The notes under the pieces: model-generated
The model's database searches: none
What the model saw: the letters and a program-made list of their open reading frames with translations, nothing else
Told to the model about the DNA's origin: nothing
Source of the DNA: Lasiosphaeris hirsuta
Taxonomy: Eukaryota > Ascomycota > Sordariomycetes > Sordariales > Lasiosphaeriaceae
Assembly: GCA_030549175.1 (NCBI GenBank)
Contig: JAUKUA010000005.1
Span: 248,001-312,000, forward strand
Direction: 5' to 3'
DNA length: 64,000 nt
Shown here: piece by piece, positions 10,027-21,504 of the stretch
Position numbering within the stretch: the stretch's first letter is position 1
Layout of the letters: each line of letters opens with the position of its first letter
Position numbers and translations under genes: made by a program

Positions 10027-11622
10027 TTAATAAACAGCCGCAATCTTCTTCCCAATCGACTCACCACTCAAGTATGCCCCAGCCACAGTACCGCACTCTT
10101 CAAACGGAGCGGCATGCTCTCCACAAAGCCACAGCCTGCGATCCGGACAGCCCTCTCTGATGGCCAACACATCCTTGTCTGCCTCCTCTATGCCAACCTG
10201 GAAGTTGCAATAGCTCCCAAACCCGTTTAGCTCGTCCTTGAGCCACTCGGTGGCTAGGATTGCCTTGGGCTTACAGTCCGGGTTGTCGGGGCTATACCCC
10301 GGAAGCCGTGAGTAGTAAGGGCGGAAGAAGTCATTTAGAAGACGGGTTTTGTCGGCCTTGGGTTTGCCGTGTATCATGTTGACGATGTAGCGCGAGCAGT
10401 CGCCGTAAAGGTAGAAGAGAATGGTTGGGTGGTTGTTTGGCGCGCTGAAGTTTGAGAGATCCCAAATCTCCTGAGGCCAGCCGTGCGGGTTGGTGTCATT
10501 GGCATATTCAGGAGCGAGCCAGTTGGTATAGCAGGGGAAGTTGTTAACGGCCGGGTCCTCGTTCCAGAAGACGCGAGGGAAAGTGATAAAGACTTTTTCC
10601 AGCTGCGAGAGCGAGATGTTGTTAATTGCTACGGCCAGTCTCTGGGGCAGTGGAGGGGAGAAAACGTCCTGGTGGCGTTTCAGCCATCCCAGTGGGGTGG
10701 TCATGACGACTTCGTCAAAGGACATGTCCTCGCCAGCCTCGGTGGTGACAACTACCGGTTGTTCTCTCCATCTTGCCTCTGGCGTTTTGACGCCAACCAC
10801 AAGCGTGTTCAGACGAAGAGTCGCGCCTTCCAGGGCCGGTTTTGCGGCCTGCTGGAGGATTGAGGAGAAGGTGGTCTCGACAAACATTTCCTCTTTAAGT
10901 TCCCCCTATCCGTCAGCAAAACAATCAAGCTGCACTCGGAACTTTATCAGAAGCACGCACCTCCGCCACAGCACTCTTCCATCCAAGCAAACCTCAGACT
11001 CTGCTTCCCCACAGGCTCGCCTACATACGCACCAAACACTTCGCTTATCTGCACCAAGAGCTTGCGTTCCCCCTCATCGGATACCACCTCCTCCGCGCGG
11101 CGTCGAATAAAGTCCTGCAGCGAGTCATGACTTGGAATTCCCTTCCCGCCGTCCTCATCCCGCGCCTTCTCGCTGAACTTGAAGGCCTCCTCGATGATTT
11201 CCCATAGCAAAGTAGAAAGCCGCTCCGACTGTTCGGCCGGGAGCGTCCTCCCCAACGAGTCGTAGATGAGCTGCTTGTTGTTCCAGTAGTGCAGCGGGGT
11301 GGCCGTGTCGGTGGCTAGCTTGTACACGGGATGAGGTTCGTCCGAATCGGTCCAGGCGTGGATCCAATTTGGTCCAATGTCCACCGTGTACCCCAGATCG
11401 TCCGACTGGCATATCTGCGGGATGGGCGTGTCAGTAGGGGTCATGTGGAGGTTGCACTCGCCGGAGAGGTTCTATTACCCTACCGCCTATCCTGTCGCGT
11501 GCCTCGAGGATGGTGACTTTGAAGCCCTTTGAGAGGAGTATGTCGGCACAGCGTAGGCCTGAGATTCCGGCGCCGACGATGCAAACGTGTCGTTCTGGGT
11601 TGCCGGTCTCCACTTGAGGCAT
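10027..11622 (-). CDS. FAD-dependent amine oxidase (polyamine oxidase-like)
   Basis: Flavin amine oxidase family, which oxidises primary or secondary amines such as polyamines with O2, giving H2O2. The model has three exons, read from the right: 11479-11622, 10961-11414, 10027-10892, total 1464 nt, 487 aa. Intron 1 is GTAATA..CCGCAG. Intron 2 is GTGCGT..TTAAAG with a CTGAC branch site; the nearer-looking acceptor at 10906 would break the frame. The dinucleotide-binding motif GAGISG (residues 17-22) is followed by the FAD ribose-binding Glu and DRIGGR. The C-terminus has the conserved FAD segment [20 protein letters not shown]. Start at ATG 11622 (MPQVETGN), since the frame upstream is not conserved-looking. 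No signal peptide or clear peroxisomal SKL. Length fits fungal polyamine oxidases; substrate not determinable. Confidence 0.88.
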
Positions 11623-12191
11623 TTTGCCTGCTGGGATTCTTGGGAATTTTAGTGCTACAGGTAAACAGAGCTCGGGTTGGGGGCTGAAAAATAACGCGAA
11701 AGAGAAAACGTGGGCGCAGCCTTTAGAGAGAAAAAAAAAAGCGGAGGCTTCATCTGAAGGCTTTGGTGAGAGATGTTCAAGAGTCACGATGTGGTCTGCA
11801 CATGACATGGAGCGGGGCAAGATGCTGCCCCAAGCCCTCATTACGTGATTGGCCAGGTATCAGGCTTGGCTTTGTTCCCGACATCAACCTAATGTCTCGC
11901 CCGACTCCTTTTTCTTGCCATGTCCGTATTAGTCGCAAAGTCTGAGCAGGGGTGAGACGCACTGAGGACTCAGCCACCAGCCACCAGCAACAGCTTTGTG
12001 TGCCTATTTTAGCTGTGATAGAGCTTCTTCTTGCATTTCCATTCTCCCGCTCAACAGCCTCGCATTTACAGGTTGGGGTCAGGTGACGGGTTTTGTAAGG
12101 ATTGAGTACCATTATTCTTTCAACGCCAAAGCTCTATTCCTCTATCTCTATGTCTGATTTGATAATATGAAGTGCTGATGTTGTTTTCGAA
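11623..12191. other. Intergenic region upstream of the amine oxidase, no gene seen
   Basis: Holds the amine oxidase promoter side and the 3' flank of the MFS pseudogene. The minus-strand frame at 11777-12112 has no domain. Nothing else recognised. Confidence 0.35.
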
Positions 12192-13503
12192 TCAATGGCC
12201 AAACCGGAAATCCATCCTCTTGTTTCCCTCGTCTTTGGTCGTTTTGAGGTAATGCTCCCTCTCTTCCAAGCTCATCGCATCCCAGGTCGCCGCCCGCGTC
12301 TCGTTCCGCCACATGTAGTAACCCTTGACGAAGATGGTCATGGCTATGTTCCACCCGACAAAATGGCAAGAAGGATCCTATTTCCCCGCCTGTAGAGGGG
12401 TGCATCGTCTTCGCGATAAATCTAGCGTGAGAATGTTAGCACAACACTTTGGATGATGACTAAGAGCAAAAACTTGCCGTCCTATCGCGGGTGAAGGGAT
12501 CAACGTGCGTTAGAAGAATCCACACAACTGGTTTGGCAGACCATGTTGCACATGGCGCTTCCTATGGTCCTTGTCCGTACGGAACCAGCATTCCGTGATG
12601 TAAGACTGACTGTTGCTCACAAAGGGGTTAGAACAAATTGCAAAAATGCCAAGAAGGGACTCCAGTGAATCGGGTAACTTTCTATTGATGGAGTGAATAT
12701 AGGGGAAACCGATCATCAGCACCGTAAGCGCGTACCAGCTCCATAGACCGGCAGTTGCTAGGACAAGTTCCAGAGCAAGAAGCGGAATCAAATACCAGAA
12801 AGAATATATCATGGCGATAGCCATCCGGTTGTTGATCTCTTCTGAGAACCACGTTCAGAATATCAATTGGATCAGGAACTGGTCGTATGCTGGGATTGTC
12901 AAGAGGTAGTCTCAAACGTGTCAAAGCTCAGCCCTTTCAGATTCAGGGTGAGGTATGCGCCGACGGAAATGGTGGGGATGAGTATCGTCATACTCATGAC
13001 GTATAGCGGCCATAAAACCATCTGTATTGGAATCCAGACGTCAGGACCTAGTTTCTTTGGGATCATTTGTGACGGCACCTCGGCGCACAGGAAGACGATG
13101 TAGAAGATGCTCATGCCGGTGTTGTAATCGTTTCTTTGTGAGACCGAGATCGTCCAACATTCCGTCACTCAGCGCTTGCCTGACATTGCCGCGATCGAGT
13201 TGAAGGCAGAAAAACATCAGACGCACCCAAGGGTTAATTCTATAGTTGAGCTAGCAGAGGGCGGGATTAGCTTCGATAAACTCGGTTTTTGAGTGCAATG
13301 TGGCAACTCGGACCTACCCATTCAGCACTTGGGTGATATCGATGTCTGCCCTCATATTCTGCAATGGGCTCGTCATAGCCTATTGATACTCCTGTCACAG
13401 ACGCAAGACTAGTGGCATCACTTTTGGGTGATGAAGTAATGTCAATAACCGCCGAAGACTTAAGATCCGTCGAGGAGCCCATCCTTAGCTTGTCGTCGGA
13501 CAT
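12192..13503 (-). pseudogene. Decayed MFS transporter (Dal5-like anion:cation symporter)
   Basis: Reading leftward from ATG 13503, an N-terminal cytosolic tail ends in EGRHRYHPSAEW, with a plausible GTAGGT intron donor. Then come LMFFCLQLDRGNVRQALSDG and, after a one-base insertion near 13135, SQRNDYNTGMSIFYIVFLCA, VPSQMIPKKLGPDVWIPIQM. These are hallmarks of the allantoate/Dal5 family. The sequence then jumps straight to the eighth-helix region (ISVGAYLTLNLKGLSFDTF), so roughly helices 4-7 are missing. Further shifted pieces carry the C-terminal half, and the end reads EEREHYLKTTKDEGNKRMDF with the stop at 12192-12194. At least two frameshifts plus the internal deletion make it a pseudogene. 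Confidence 0.75.
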
Positions 13504-14361
13504 TCTCACTTCTCACAGCTTATAGTTAGTTTTGATTTGGCTTTTGATTTGACCACTCATGGGTTGCAATAGCCATAACGAAGGCTTTTATATACGGGTG
13601 ACAACATACAAAGCCCTCACTGCAACAGCAAAACTTGATTCCTTCCTTATCTACAATACCTGAGTGCGTGCAAGAGGATGAAAATGGCGTGCTGCCTGTT
13701 TGTTTGGGACAATATAACGATCGAAAAGTAGAACCCCATATTGTTTTCACGTGTGCGAGCCTAAGATGGTGCCATACACGCTGGAATCCGTTGCCTTGCA
13801 GGGCTATTATAGACTAGCAAAGATAAAACAGTCCCTTTTACATGGGCGTGAAATGCATTCGGTATAGTCCCTTTCCTCGGCTGCAGCGGCGCGTCGTTGC
13901 AAGGGTCATTAAGGCGTAGATCTGTTTATGGTGCCACCCTAGTAAAATAGGGGTGTCTATTCATCGAGTGGTCTCTCCCGTTCATCATGTTGCTCATGGT
14001 TATGAATGCAGGCCCGCGATCCACTGTGACCTTGACATTTCAGTGTAACACGGCGAATACCTCTTCCTGCTACCATCAGCCGAGGGTCAGTCGCCATGGT
14101 GTCCACTGACATCCGCCCACTTTACATAACCCTCTGAGATACGCGACGCAGTCCGACTTTTCGAGTGCTTCATGCATATTTGCTTCGTGGTGGAACAACT
14201 CCAAGTCAATAGTTTCAACAGAAATCTCATGAATTGAGACCTACCCACCTCACCTTGGTAGTTTATGACAGTTGCATTCTCAGATTGTGGGGTGTGTTGT
14301 CGCCAGGTACATGTAATTGAGGTCCAGGAGAGTCGGATTGGTATGATACATCCTGTCAACA
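13504..14361. other. Intergenic stretch, no gene seen
   Basis: Only short, unrelated frames (13526-13750 minus, 13635-13817 plus, 14087-14554 minus). No domain, RNA gene or repeat recognised. Confidence 0.35.
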
Positions 14362-14787
14362 GAGAAAACCCCCCAACCTCAAGGTTACGAAGCTTACCCC
14401 TGTCGTGAGAACTGAGACCCGCGGGCTGCAGCTCTCTGAACTGGACGAGAACCAGAAAGATGATCTCGCGCTGCTGATGGCCCAACGTGGTGTTGTTGTC
14501 TTCCGCGACAGGACTTTGAAGATTTGGGCCCGGTGAGGCAGAAAGACTTTGCACGATACTTTGGTCCCTTGCACGTCCACGTAAGTTGGCACTTATGTCT
14601 TGTTCCCCCGTTACCCTACAGAATATCCTTGGTGTGGCACAAATTGACGATACCCTAGGCTTCCGAGAGCCACGTCAAGGATCACCTGGAGCCCCTCAAC
14701 ATCTACATCGGCCCAGACAGCCGCCTTTCTAAGCCGATGCAGGCCTTTCTCGAGACTCTCCGCGCCGAGCACAGAGGGCACCCCTAG
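14362..14787 (+). pseudogene. Truncated TauD/TfdA-type (taurine/sulfonate) dioxygenase relic
   Basis: The stretch reads VTKLTPVVRTETRGLQLSEL, then KDDLALLMAQRGVVVFRD, a one-base shift at about 14510, then DFEDLGPVRQKDFARYFGPL. This is the N-terminal region of fungal Fe(II)/2-oxoglutarate-dependent taurine dioxygenases. A GTAAGT intron donor after LHVH (14581) and an acceptor near 14660 lead to ASESHVKDHLEPLNIYIGPD, which continues the family pattern. The double-stranded beta-helix with the iron-binding His-x-Asp and distal His does not follow, and no start codon region is evident. Both ends are therefore missing, with at least one frameshift. Confidence 0.6.
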
Positions 14788-15375
14788 GCCAGCGCCGCGA
14801 GCCACATTCCCACGTATTGTTCATATCTATATCTCCAACCCCCCCCCTCCAGGAAGGGATCCGACACGGTGTGAGGCTCACCACGCAGGCGGAACAACCA
14901 ATTGGTGTTGACGGTTTTGACGGCATCATCCCATAAATCAAGTTCTCCGGTTTCTCCCCGTCGCGGAGGATGTTGTTGGGTAATCAGAAGTAAATAGAAA
15001 GCCCAGTCCATCAATGAATGGGCTGATGAACACACACGTTGCACCCGGCCAAATTACCCCTTTGGCAGTTCCAAAACACCAAGTCAGCATCACGAAACCC
15101 TCAGTGGATAACTTGAGCTTCAACTCACTTCCAAACGTGGCGGAAGTTGACCGCGGCTAGCACTAATTGCTTTAATGCCGTGTGATTTGTCAATCTGGCG
15201 ATGGCTTCATTTGCAACAAGTGTTTGTGCGGGGTCCTCCCTGAACGCTAGCCCTTTGAGGTATGATGCGGTTGGCCCAGCAATTATCGATCTTCGCAACG
15301 TCTGTGCTTTCACCTCGACGCAAAAGTTTAGAGCTCCACCGTTGACCAGCGCAAAGAGAAATCGAAGTCATAAAA
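14788..15375. other. Stretch without a confident gene
   Basis: Minus-strand frames at 14784-15044, 14938-15123 and 15125-15313 overlap or abut and have protein-like composition (for example FGTAKGVIWPGATCVFISPF), but I recognise no family and cannot join them convincingly. They may be another small gene relic. The right end contains the DUF924 gene's promoter side. Confidence 0.3.
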
Positions 15376-16405
15376 ATGTTCCGACGCGCTTTTCCACCAC
15401 GACAATTTCGTGTGCCTGCGGCCCCGCTCCTATCGCGTCGCGCTTTTCGTCCCAAAGCTCCACTCGTCCAATTTACTCGACAGACGCTCAACAGCGGGCG
15501 TATGCCCAATCCTCAGCACTTTGAACGGTTTGGGTTGTCCATTCGGCAATTCTCCACCATGTCTCCCCCACCTACACTTCGAAGCCTTTTAGGGCCTTGT
15601 GTTCTGGAGTCTGTTCGGACGCTCTGGTTTCAAAATGAGTCCGATGAATCGAAACTCATGCTCCCCACCGGGGACCTCGCCAAGCAGTGGTTCAGGTCAG
15701 ACCGCGAGTTTGACAAAGTGTGCCTGTATGTGAATCGCTTTCCGACTTCGAATCACACTATAAGCAGGTGTACTAACAGCTCTAAATTGTGCAAGTGACG
15801 CATTTGGCGAACAGTTAGAGTACATCCAGTCTAGCAAAGCCACTGCTACTGATATTCTTGCCGCCGCAGCTCCTTCGTCAGCCCTGGACTGGCTCAGCTT
15901 GGTTCTGCTTCTTGACCAGCTTCCTCGTAATTGTTATCGAGGGAATGACGCCAAAGTTGTCTTCGCTGTCTTTGACCCTATAGCTCTCGACATCACACTG
16001 CAGGCCATCAAAGTCGGCATACCACAAGCTCCAGAGATCAAGTACAACATGGGATATAGAATGTGGTTTTATCTCCCGCTTCAGCATTCAGAGGATCAAA
16101 GAATACAGGCCATGTCCATGAAAGAAAATGAGGGGATATTCACCGACATGCAGACGCTTATGAACAGTCCAGATTCATCCGTTGCTGAGGATAAGAACTT
16201 GGAAAGGCGCCGGGCATTACTTCTGGCCGGGAAGGAAGCCGTCAGTAGCTGGGAAAGGAATCTCCTTGATTTTGCGCGGATACACAAAGTCATCATCGAC
16301 CAGTTCGGCCGTTACCCCCACCGCAACAAGGCCTTAGGGCGAGAGTCAACCGACGCCGAGGTCAAGTACCTCGCTGACGGCGGAGAGACCTTTGGGTCTG
16401 GGTAG
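15376..16405 (+). CDS. DUF924 family protein
   Basis: Two exons, 15376-15725 and 15796-16405 (960 nt, 319 aa). The intron runs GTATGT..GTACTAACAG..GCAAG. The family (PF06041) is helical, TPR-like in fold, found in bacteria and fungi, with no established reaction. Family signatures are visible: WFQNESDESKLMLP near the start, then LDWLSLVLLLDQLPRNCYRG, DPIALDITLQAI, MWFYLPLQHSEDQRIQAMSM, and a C-terminal FGRYPHRNKALGRESTDAEV. The first ~60 residues are rich in Arg, Ala, Ser and Phe and nearly free of acidic residues, like a mitochondrial targeting sequence (inference). Internal Met codons near residues 43 and 62 could start a cytosolic form. No operon-like context; neighbours are relics. Confidence 0.85.
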
Positions 16406-17404
16406 TTGCACCTGGAATTTAACCGGAAAGCTGGAAGCAATGCAGTGATCTTTTCTTGCTTCCTATCTCCTTCATACTATCCCCGGCGCGGGTCCTCCAC
16501 GTTATTAGCATGTTCCACAGCAAAGATGCCAAGACTCAACTCAAATATTTTGTGATTTAAACAGCTACTGGCAATGCCTGCGATGCACACACCATCTCGA
16601 AATAGATAGGGTCCGCCAAAGCCAATACAAACTTGAAACAGAGGCTTGATGCAGCCCCAGAGATCTTCTCCCAAACAGCCTTTAGGTGGCCATGATTGTC
16701 ATTCAAGACCTCCTCCCTTCTAGCGCCCATTTCAGCACTCACATTTTTCCTATCCTCGTAGAATACTGGAAGGCCTCGGTGATTGCGGCGGCGGGCTGTC
16801 GACCATCGCCATCACTCATCCCCTCTCGACGTACGTTTTGGGGCGCATCCTGACCTTGTCCTAAAAGAAATTGTTTTTGGGGGGTGCCGGGTATGCAGGG
16901 TACGGAGGTATGTCGCAACTTGGCAACGTCCCCAGACTTTGGGGCCAACTGTCGAGGTCTTGTTGGGGTCGCTCAATCCGGCGCCCGCGACCTTCGGTCT
17001 TGAGATGCTGCGAACTAGAACCGGCTGACGCGGACCCGCCCGTAAAGATGATCGTTGTCCATGATCGAGGCGGCTGTCACTCACCGTGCGGCGGTGCAGC
17101 AGGAGGCCGGGCAACTGCGAGACGATGGCGGCGGCACCTATCGAGAGGCAATCGGTCGCCTGTACTGCCCCGTCTTGCGCGGCCGCGCCGCCGTCGGCGC
17201 TGACTCGAGGCACCGCATTACAGAGCGGTTTCTGAAGCGGATGGAAAAATCCACCACGCGCGGCGGCAGTGTCGCCGAGCGCTTCCGGGACAAAATCGGC
17301 TGGATGCGCAATATTATGACTACGCGCGTTCAGTAGGGTCGGATGCGTATACGGATGGGATTCTCGACGATGTTTGGGCCTTCTCCACGGGAAAAATGTT
17401 ACTC
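16406..17404. other. Stretch without a confident gene
   Basis: Contains a 207-codon minus frame (16812-17435) of low-complexity Arg/Pro/Ser composition without a domain, overlapped by a plus-strand frame (17055-17336, Arg/Ala-rich), plus small minus frames at 16477-16742. None can be assigned. The plus frame could be a decayed upstream part of the HET relic that follows, but I could not show this. Confidence 0.3.
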
Positions 17405-17647
17405 CTCGACTTCGGCCTTTGAATGATGGCGACACGCGACGGGAGACTCTGCCTCACGCCGGCCGTTTGCCGTGTCAGTGGCCAGATCGCACTGCTCCGT
17501 GGCGGCAGATTCCTGTTCGTCATCCGCCCGGCGGGTGAGGGGGGCAGTCAATGGACGGTAGTCGGACCATGCTATATGGATCACATGGATATAGCTCCAG
17601 TTAAAAGAAGCATGGCGGGAAGAAGTGGCCGAGGAGATGGCGTTTGA
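17405..17647 (+). pseudogene. C-terminal relic of a HET-domain (heterokaryon incompatibility) gene
   Basis: The frame ending at the TGA at 17645-17647 reads ATRDGRLCLTPAVCRVSGQI, ALLRGGRFLFVIRPAGEG, QWTVVGPCYMDHM. This matches the characteristic C-terminal block of fungal HET proteins (a Gly-Asp-x-hydrophobic stretch, then a hydrophobic 'L-x-G-x-x-x-x-F-x-x-R-P' strand, then 'x-V-G-x-C-Y-x-x-x-x'). The N-terminal HET domain itself is not visible upstream, so this is a tail only. Identification rests on pattern memory alone. Confidence 0.42.
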
Positions 17648-17835
17648 GGGATGGGCATTTCCTACCTACCCCGGGTCAGTCAGGGACCGGACGCAATTTA
17701 TCCAAGTTTTCATCTCAGTACCATAAAAAATTTACCCTACTGCAAGTAAAAGATGACTTCAGCCCATGTCAACTCCCCAGGTTCCTGAGGGTGCCTCAAA
17801 TCCCGCCATTGCACCACCCCGTTTCGTGTTGCTGT

Positions 17836-20354
17836 TTACAAGCCGAGCACTTGACCATGTACGTATGACGATACCGTGTCCTCCAAGCCAGCAAGACTCA
17901 ATGTGACGTAGTTTATCTGCCCGTAGATAGCGATCAGACGGACGTGTTGTGTTTTGTTGAGTGCCAACTGTTCGCTTGCCGGTTCAATCATTCTTTTCCT
18001 AAAGTCTTGCATTCCGGGAATCTTCTCCACCATCCAATATTTGGCAAGGATGCACTCGTACATTTGAGGCTGTTGTTTCGCGCTGTCCAAGTTGCGCTCT
18101 TCTTCCACGACCTTTTCCCAGACAGATTCGGATCGTCTCCAGATATGGTCCTCCATCCTCTTGAACACGTCTACAATAGCAGCATTGCGGACTTCACTGC
18201 CCTCGGTGAGAGCTGGGCTGCATTTGCTTTCCCATCCTTCTATATGCTTCTCGGAAATTTCGGCTTCAGTTTGAGTGCAGTCGGGCATGCCAAAGCTCGG
18301 CTCTGGCAGAGCTATGAACGTCTTGATCGCCGCGAGGCGTCCGCTCATTTTCTGGCCGTACGTACCGCTCGGGCTTTCGTAGAGACACAGGTACAACGCA
18401 AATCGCCAAATGTCAGCGCTGGTGGTCATCGGCAGCCTGGCAATCCCTCCGTCTCTAGCATCACCAAAAACGAAAAAGAGAGCATACACGACGCAGAAAA
18501 CGCCACAGTCCGAGTTCGTCGAAAGGATGGGGACGTCCAAAAAGTTCACATTGAAGGCTTCCGGGTCTCCGAGTCCAAGTCTGGAGGCGCATTGGCGCCC
18601 GGCGGTCTCGTGGCGGACTGCCTCCCCCCGGAAATCAATGATCGTGAGCCTGGGCGTGATGCCGCATTCGACAGCCTCAATGAGACACAAATACCAGGAA
18701 GAGTTCTCCTCGCACATTGGGCAGATGATAGTTGTTTGACCGGACTGTGACGCGACCGTGATACGATAACTGGCCATTTCACCGATGCTTCCCTTGTCAG
18801 CAGGGGAGCGAGCCTCAGGTTTGATGTAAAGGGCGCGTTGGTAGTATTTGGTCAGCAGGGTGAAAATAATATCGAGGTCGGTGGTGGTCAGCATGGCTCT
18901 TTCCTTTAAGCGCATAAGGCAGCTAATTCTGTCCTTCTCCGTTATGCCGAGGACGTGGCTCAAGATGGGGTTGCTTAACTCCGGCCCAGGGTCCAAATCC
19001 TCGAGCTCATGTTGGAACGTCGCAAGTGCCGGAGAGTTAGTACTATCGTCTCCTCCATTGTTGTCTTCCTGTACGTTCATGCTATCGCCGGGAGCGGAGC
19101 TGCATCGTGCAGCAATCTCATCAAGCCGACTCGGCATGTCTTCGGCGCTGCCACTGACATCCATATCTTCAGTGTTACTGTTCTGACCGGCGACGTGTGG
19201 AACGGCAGAGTGATTGGCAAGGCCTTGGTTGATGGCTTGGTTGTCAGTACTATTACTGTCTTTGATTTTGGCGCCAAATGTGACTTCAACACCCATCTCC
19301 CTTTCCGCCCCAACAACACTATCCTCGATGCCCTTATTGTCTTGTGCCGCGACGTCGCTGGTCCCGGTCTCGCCCCCCAGGTCCAAACTAGTATCTATTG
19401 GCACTGCAACAGGTTGTTGAAGCATCTCGTTGTGTTGCTCGGAGAGCTCGGTACGCTTCTGAAGCTTGATTGAACCAATGTCGCCATCTTCAGCTTCGCC
19501 ATCGCCGCCTTTGTCCTGCAGTAATGGCACTTGTCAGGTTGGATGGCGACTGTGAGATACAAGGTTAATAGGACGGCTCACCTCAATGGTTCTCTGTCGC
19601 TTTAATCCGCAATCCTTGCCTGGGTCAGTTCCGCTTTCGCCCGGGGTCGTCCGTTCCCATAGATGCAAGGTTGGGGCTGGCGTCGGAGTCACATGCCGGA
19701 TTTTTCAGGTTGACAAACAGACTGTTCAAGTTGTGGTGGTGGACCACTAATCGAGCTTTTAAATTTTTTATCCAGGGCTTCTCCAAAGCTCTGCCTCTTT
19801 GGGAGCAGCTCGAGCTGTGATTTCACCAGTTCGGCGTCTGCGGCGGTAATCTTAGCGCCCACGGGCTCTCCATCAGTGTTGCTCAGGCGGAGAAGGCGCG
19901 TTTGCGCCGCCTCATGAACGCGCCCCTCGGCTTCCTCGAGGGTGATGCCTGTCTTGGAGATGAACTCAAGAGCTGCCAAGAAGTCGGAGTCGGTGCAGGG
20001 AAACGCGTTGTAGAGAACGTCCGGGAAGACTCCGAAATTGCAACAAGCAATTCTGACGTGTTTGCGCAAGTTGCACAGCCTGTTCACGTCACAGCCCGTT
20101 TGGCCATAGGCGAGGTCTGCGCCATAGTGGGATTGCTTGGTGTGAATGGTGAGATAGCAGTAAAGACTAGCCTCGCGTCTCGTAAAGACCGCGGCAATGA
20201 CTGCCTGGTTCCCGTATGTGTCGACCAGTGTTTTGTGGCGCGCTAGAATACTCTGGCATAACTTGTGGGTAACAGGGCGGAAAGAGCATCGGGCTGAATC
20301 TTGGAGCAGGACAGTCAAGTCTGACTTGAGCTTGTCGGGGATTAAGGCCGCCAT
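17836..20354 (-). CDS. Ulp1-like C48-fold protein, probably lacking the catalytic His
   Basis: Tentative three-exon model, read from the right: 19693-20354, 19582-19633, 17836-19515 (2394 nt, 797 aa). Intron 2 (GTGAGC..TGCAG) is convincing; intron 1 (GTGACT..GAAAG) is chosen because it restores frame. The N-terminal part (about 1-220) has an unassigned Cys-containing domain. Residues ~240-420 are acidic, Ser/Asn-rich and probably disordered. The C48 cysteine-protease fold follows: NSSWYLCLIEA (family HWxLxxI), LTIIDFRGE (family IxxxDSL), and STNSDCGVFCVVYALFFVFG (family QxNxxDCGVF). The nucleophile Cys and the Asp are present, but the position of the catalytic His is Ser and that of the oxyanion-hole Gln is Leu. 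A long helical tail follows. Target (SUMO, other ubiquitin-like protein, or none) unknown. Confidence 0.6.
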
Positions 20355-20747
20355 GATTGCCGCCCAAGGCAGAGACGAGGGGGCAGGCAAAACGTGATAC
20401 GGTTGTGGGAGACTCAGAACGGATTTAAGTCGCAAGGGAGATGATAAGGTCGATGACGGCTCAGAGTCTCAATGTTGTGATGAAATGACATTCACCGCCG
20501 CAGAACGAAGAGAAGGAGCTGGAGGGAAAACGTCTGCAAAAACTCTTTCAGCCGCGTTTGTCTTGTACATTTGGGGACTCACGTTCTCCGAGTCTCAACC
20601 CTGCCCTGGTTTGACAAGCCGCCGGCGGGAAGCGGCAGCTTTGACAGCTATAACAGCTGGCAGCCATGCTCTTGAGCCAGACCTTGGTGGCCGATGTCCA
20701 GACGAGCTCAACTTCATGTCAGGCGCATATCAACAATCCACAGGCTG
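20355..20747. other. Intergenic, no gene seen
   Basis: Upstream side of the C48-fold gene. An in-frame ATG at 20435 could extend that gene by 27 codons. The plus frame at 20485-20982 has no domain and lies antisense to the phosphoesterase relic. Confidence 0.35.
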
Positions 20748-21356
20748 TTATTTTTTGCCCTCCCGGCCCATGATAGCTGCATTCACCAAGACAGTTTTCC
20801 CATCCTCAGCCAAAACCGACTTGGCAGTCGATGAATGCAGACCATGGCACCAGCGGTGGACCATGAGTCATAACAATGTCGACCCCCTCACTCGGGATGG
20901 GACTTTTGGCGGCTTGGCCAAACCGGTCTTCCCCCGGAGCATAGGACCACGCGTAGCCGTTGAACTCTGGTGTATAGGGTGATGCATAGACGGTGAAATG
21001 TCGGTTCCTACTCAAGGCAAATGGGTGCATCCCTTCATCAAAAAAACGGATACCGTGGACTTTCGCTACATCGAATAAAGCTCTCGGGGTTTGGTTGGCT
21101 CGTCCGGGCCGTCGTCTTCGTCCAGGTTCACTGCCCACCACTTCGGGTCCAGAGACACGTCGTGGTTTCCAGCGATGACGAGCTTAACCTCAGCGTCAAT
21201 TGCGCGGATGTTTGCGATTGCCTTCTTATAGTTGCTGAGCCCTCCGATCATGGTTAGGTCGCCGCAGTGTAGTGCCACATCGACCTTGGGAAGTGTCTCG
21301 ACATCTGGAAATGCATCATCGTGAGTGTCAGAGAGTACAAGAAAACGGATTGGCAT
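20748..21356 (-). pseudogene. Calcineurin-like metallophosphoesterase, decayed
   Basis: From ATG 21356 the frame shows the family metal-binding blocks in order: VLSDTHDD (first Asp/His), LHCGDLTMIGG (GD), LVIAGNHD (GNHD). At about 21070 a one-base shift changes the frame; the protein then continues as ALFDVAKVHGIRFFDEG and reaches VMTHGPP near 20845. The next 40-50 residues expected in the family, including the GHxH metal motif, are absent. After another shift the typical C-terminal strand SVLAEDGKTVLVNAAIMG appears and ends at TAA 20748-20750. One frameshift plus an internal deletion with loss of the last metal ligands makes this a pseudogene. Confidence 0.72.
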
Positions 21357-21504
21357 TTTGTCGATGATAGCTGGTATCGCGTGGCGATGCGGGAGATGTT
21401 TGATTGGGCATGGGCCTGTTGCTTGATTTTTAGGCTAAGGATAGGATAATGGAAGTGATGTTTTTGTCAGACGTGGTGACAGATGAAAGGTTTCGGCGAA
21501 AATT

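Noticed and set aside
11623..11841. N-terminal extension of the amine oxidase
   Set aside because: The extended frame upstream of ATG 11622 is low-complexity (Phe/Ser-rich) and would put the FAD-binding motif about 90 residues in; family members start shortly before it.
16812..17435. 207-codon minus frame
   Set aside because: No domain, Arg/Pro/Ser-rich, no splice-supported context; probably chance in a GC-rich stretch.
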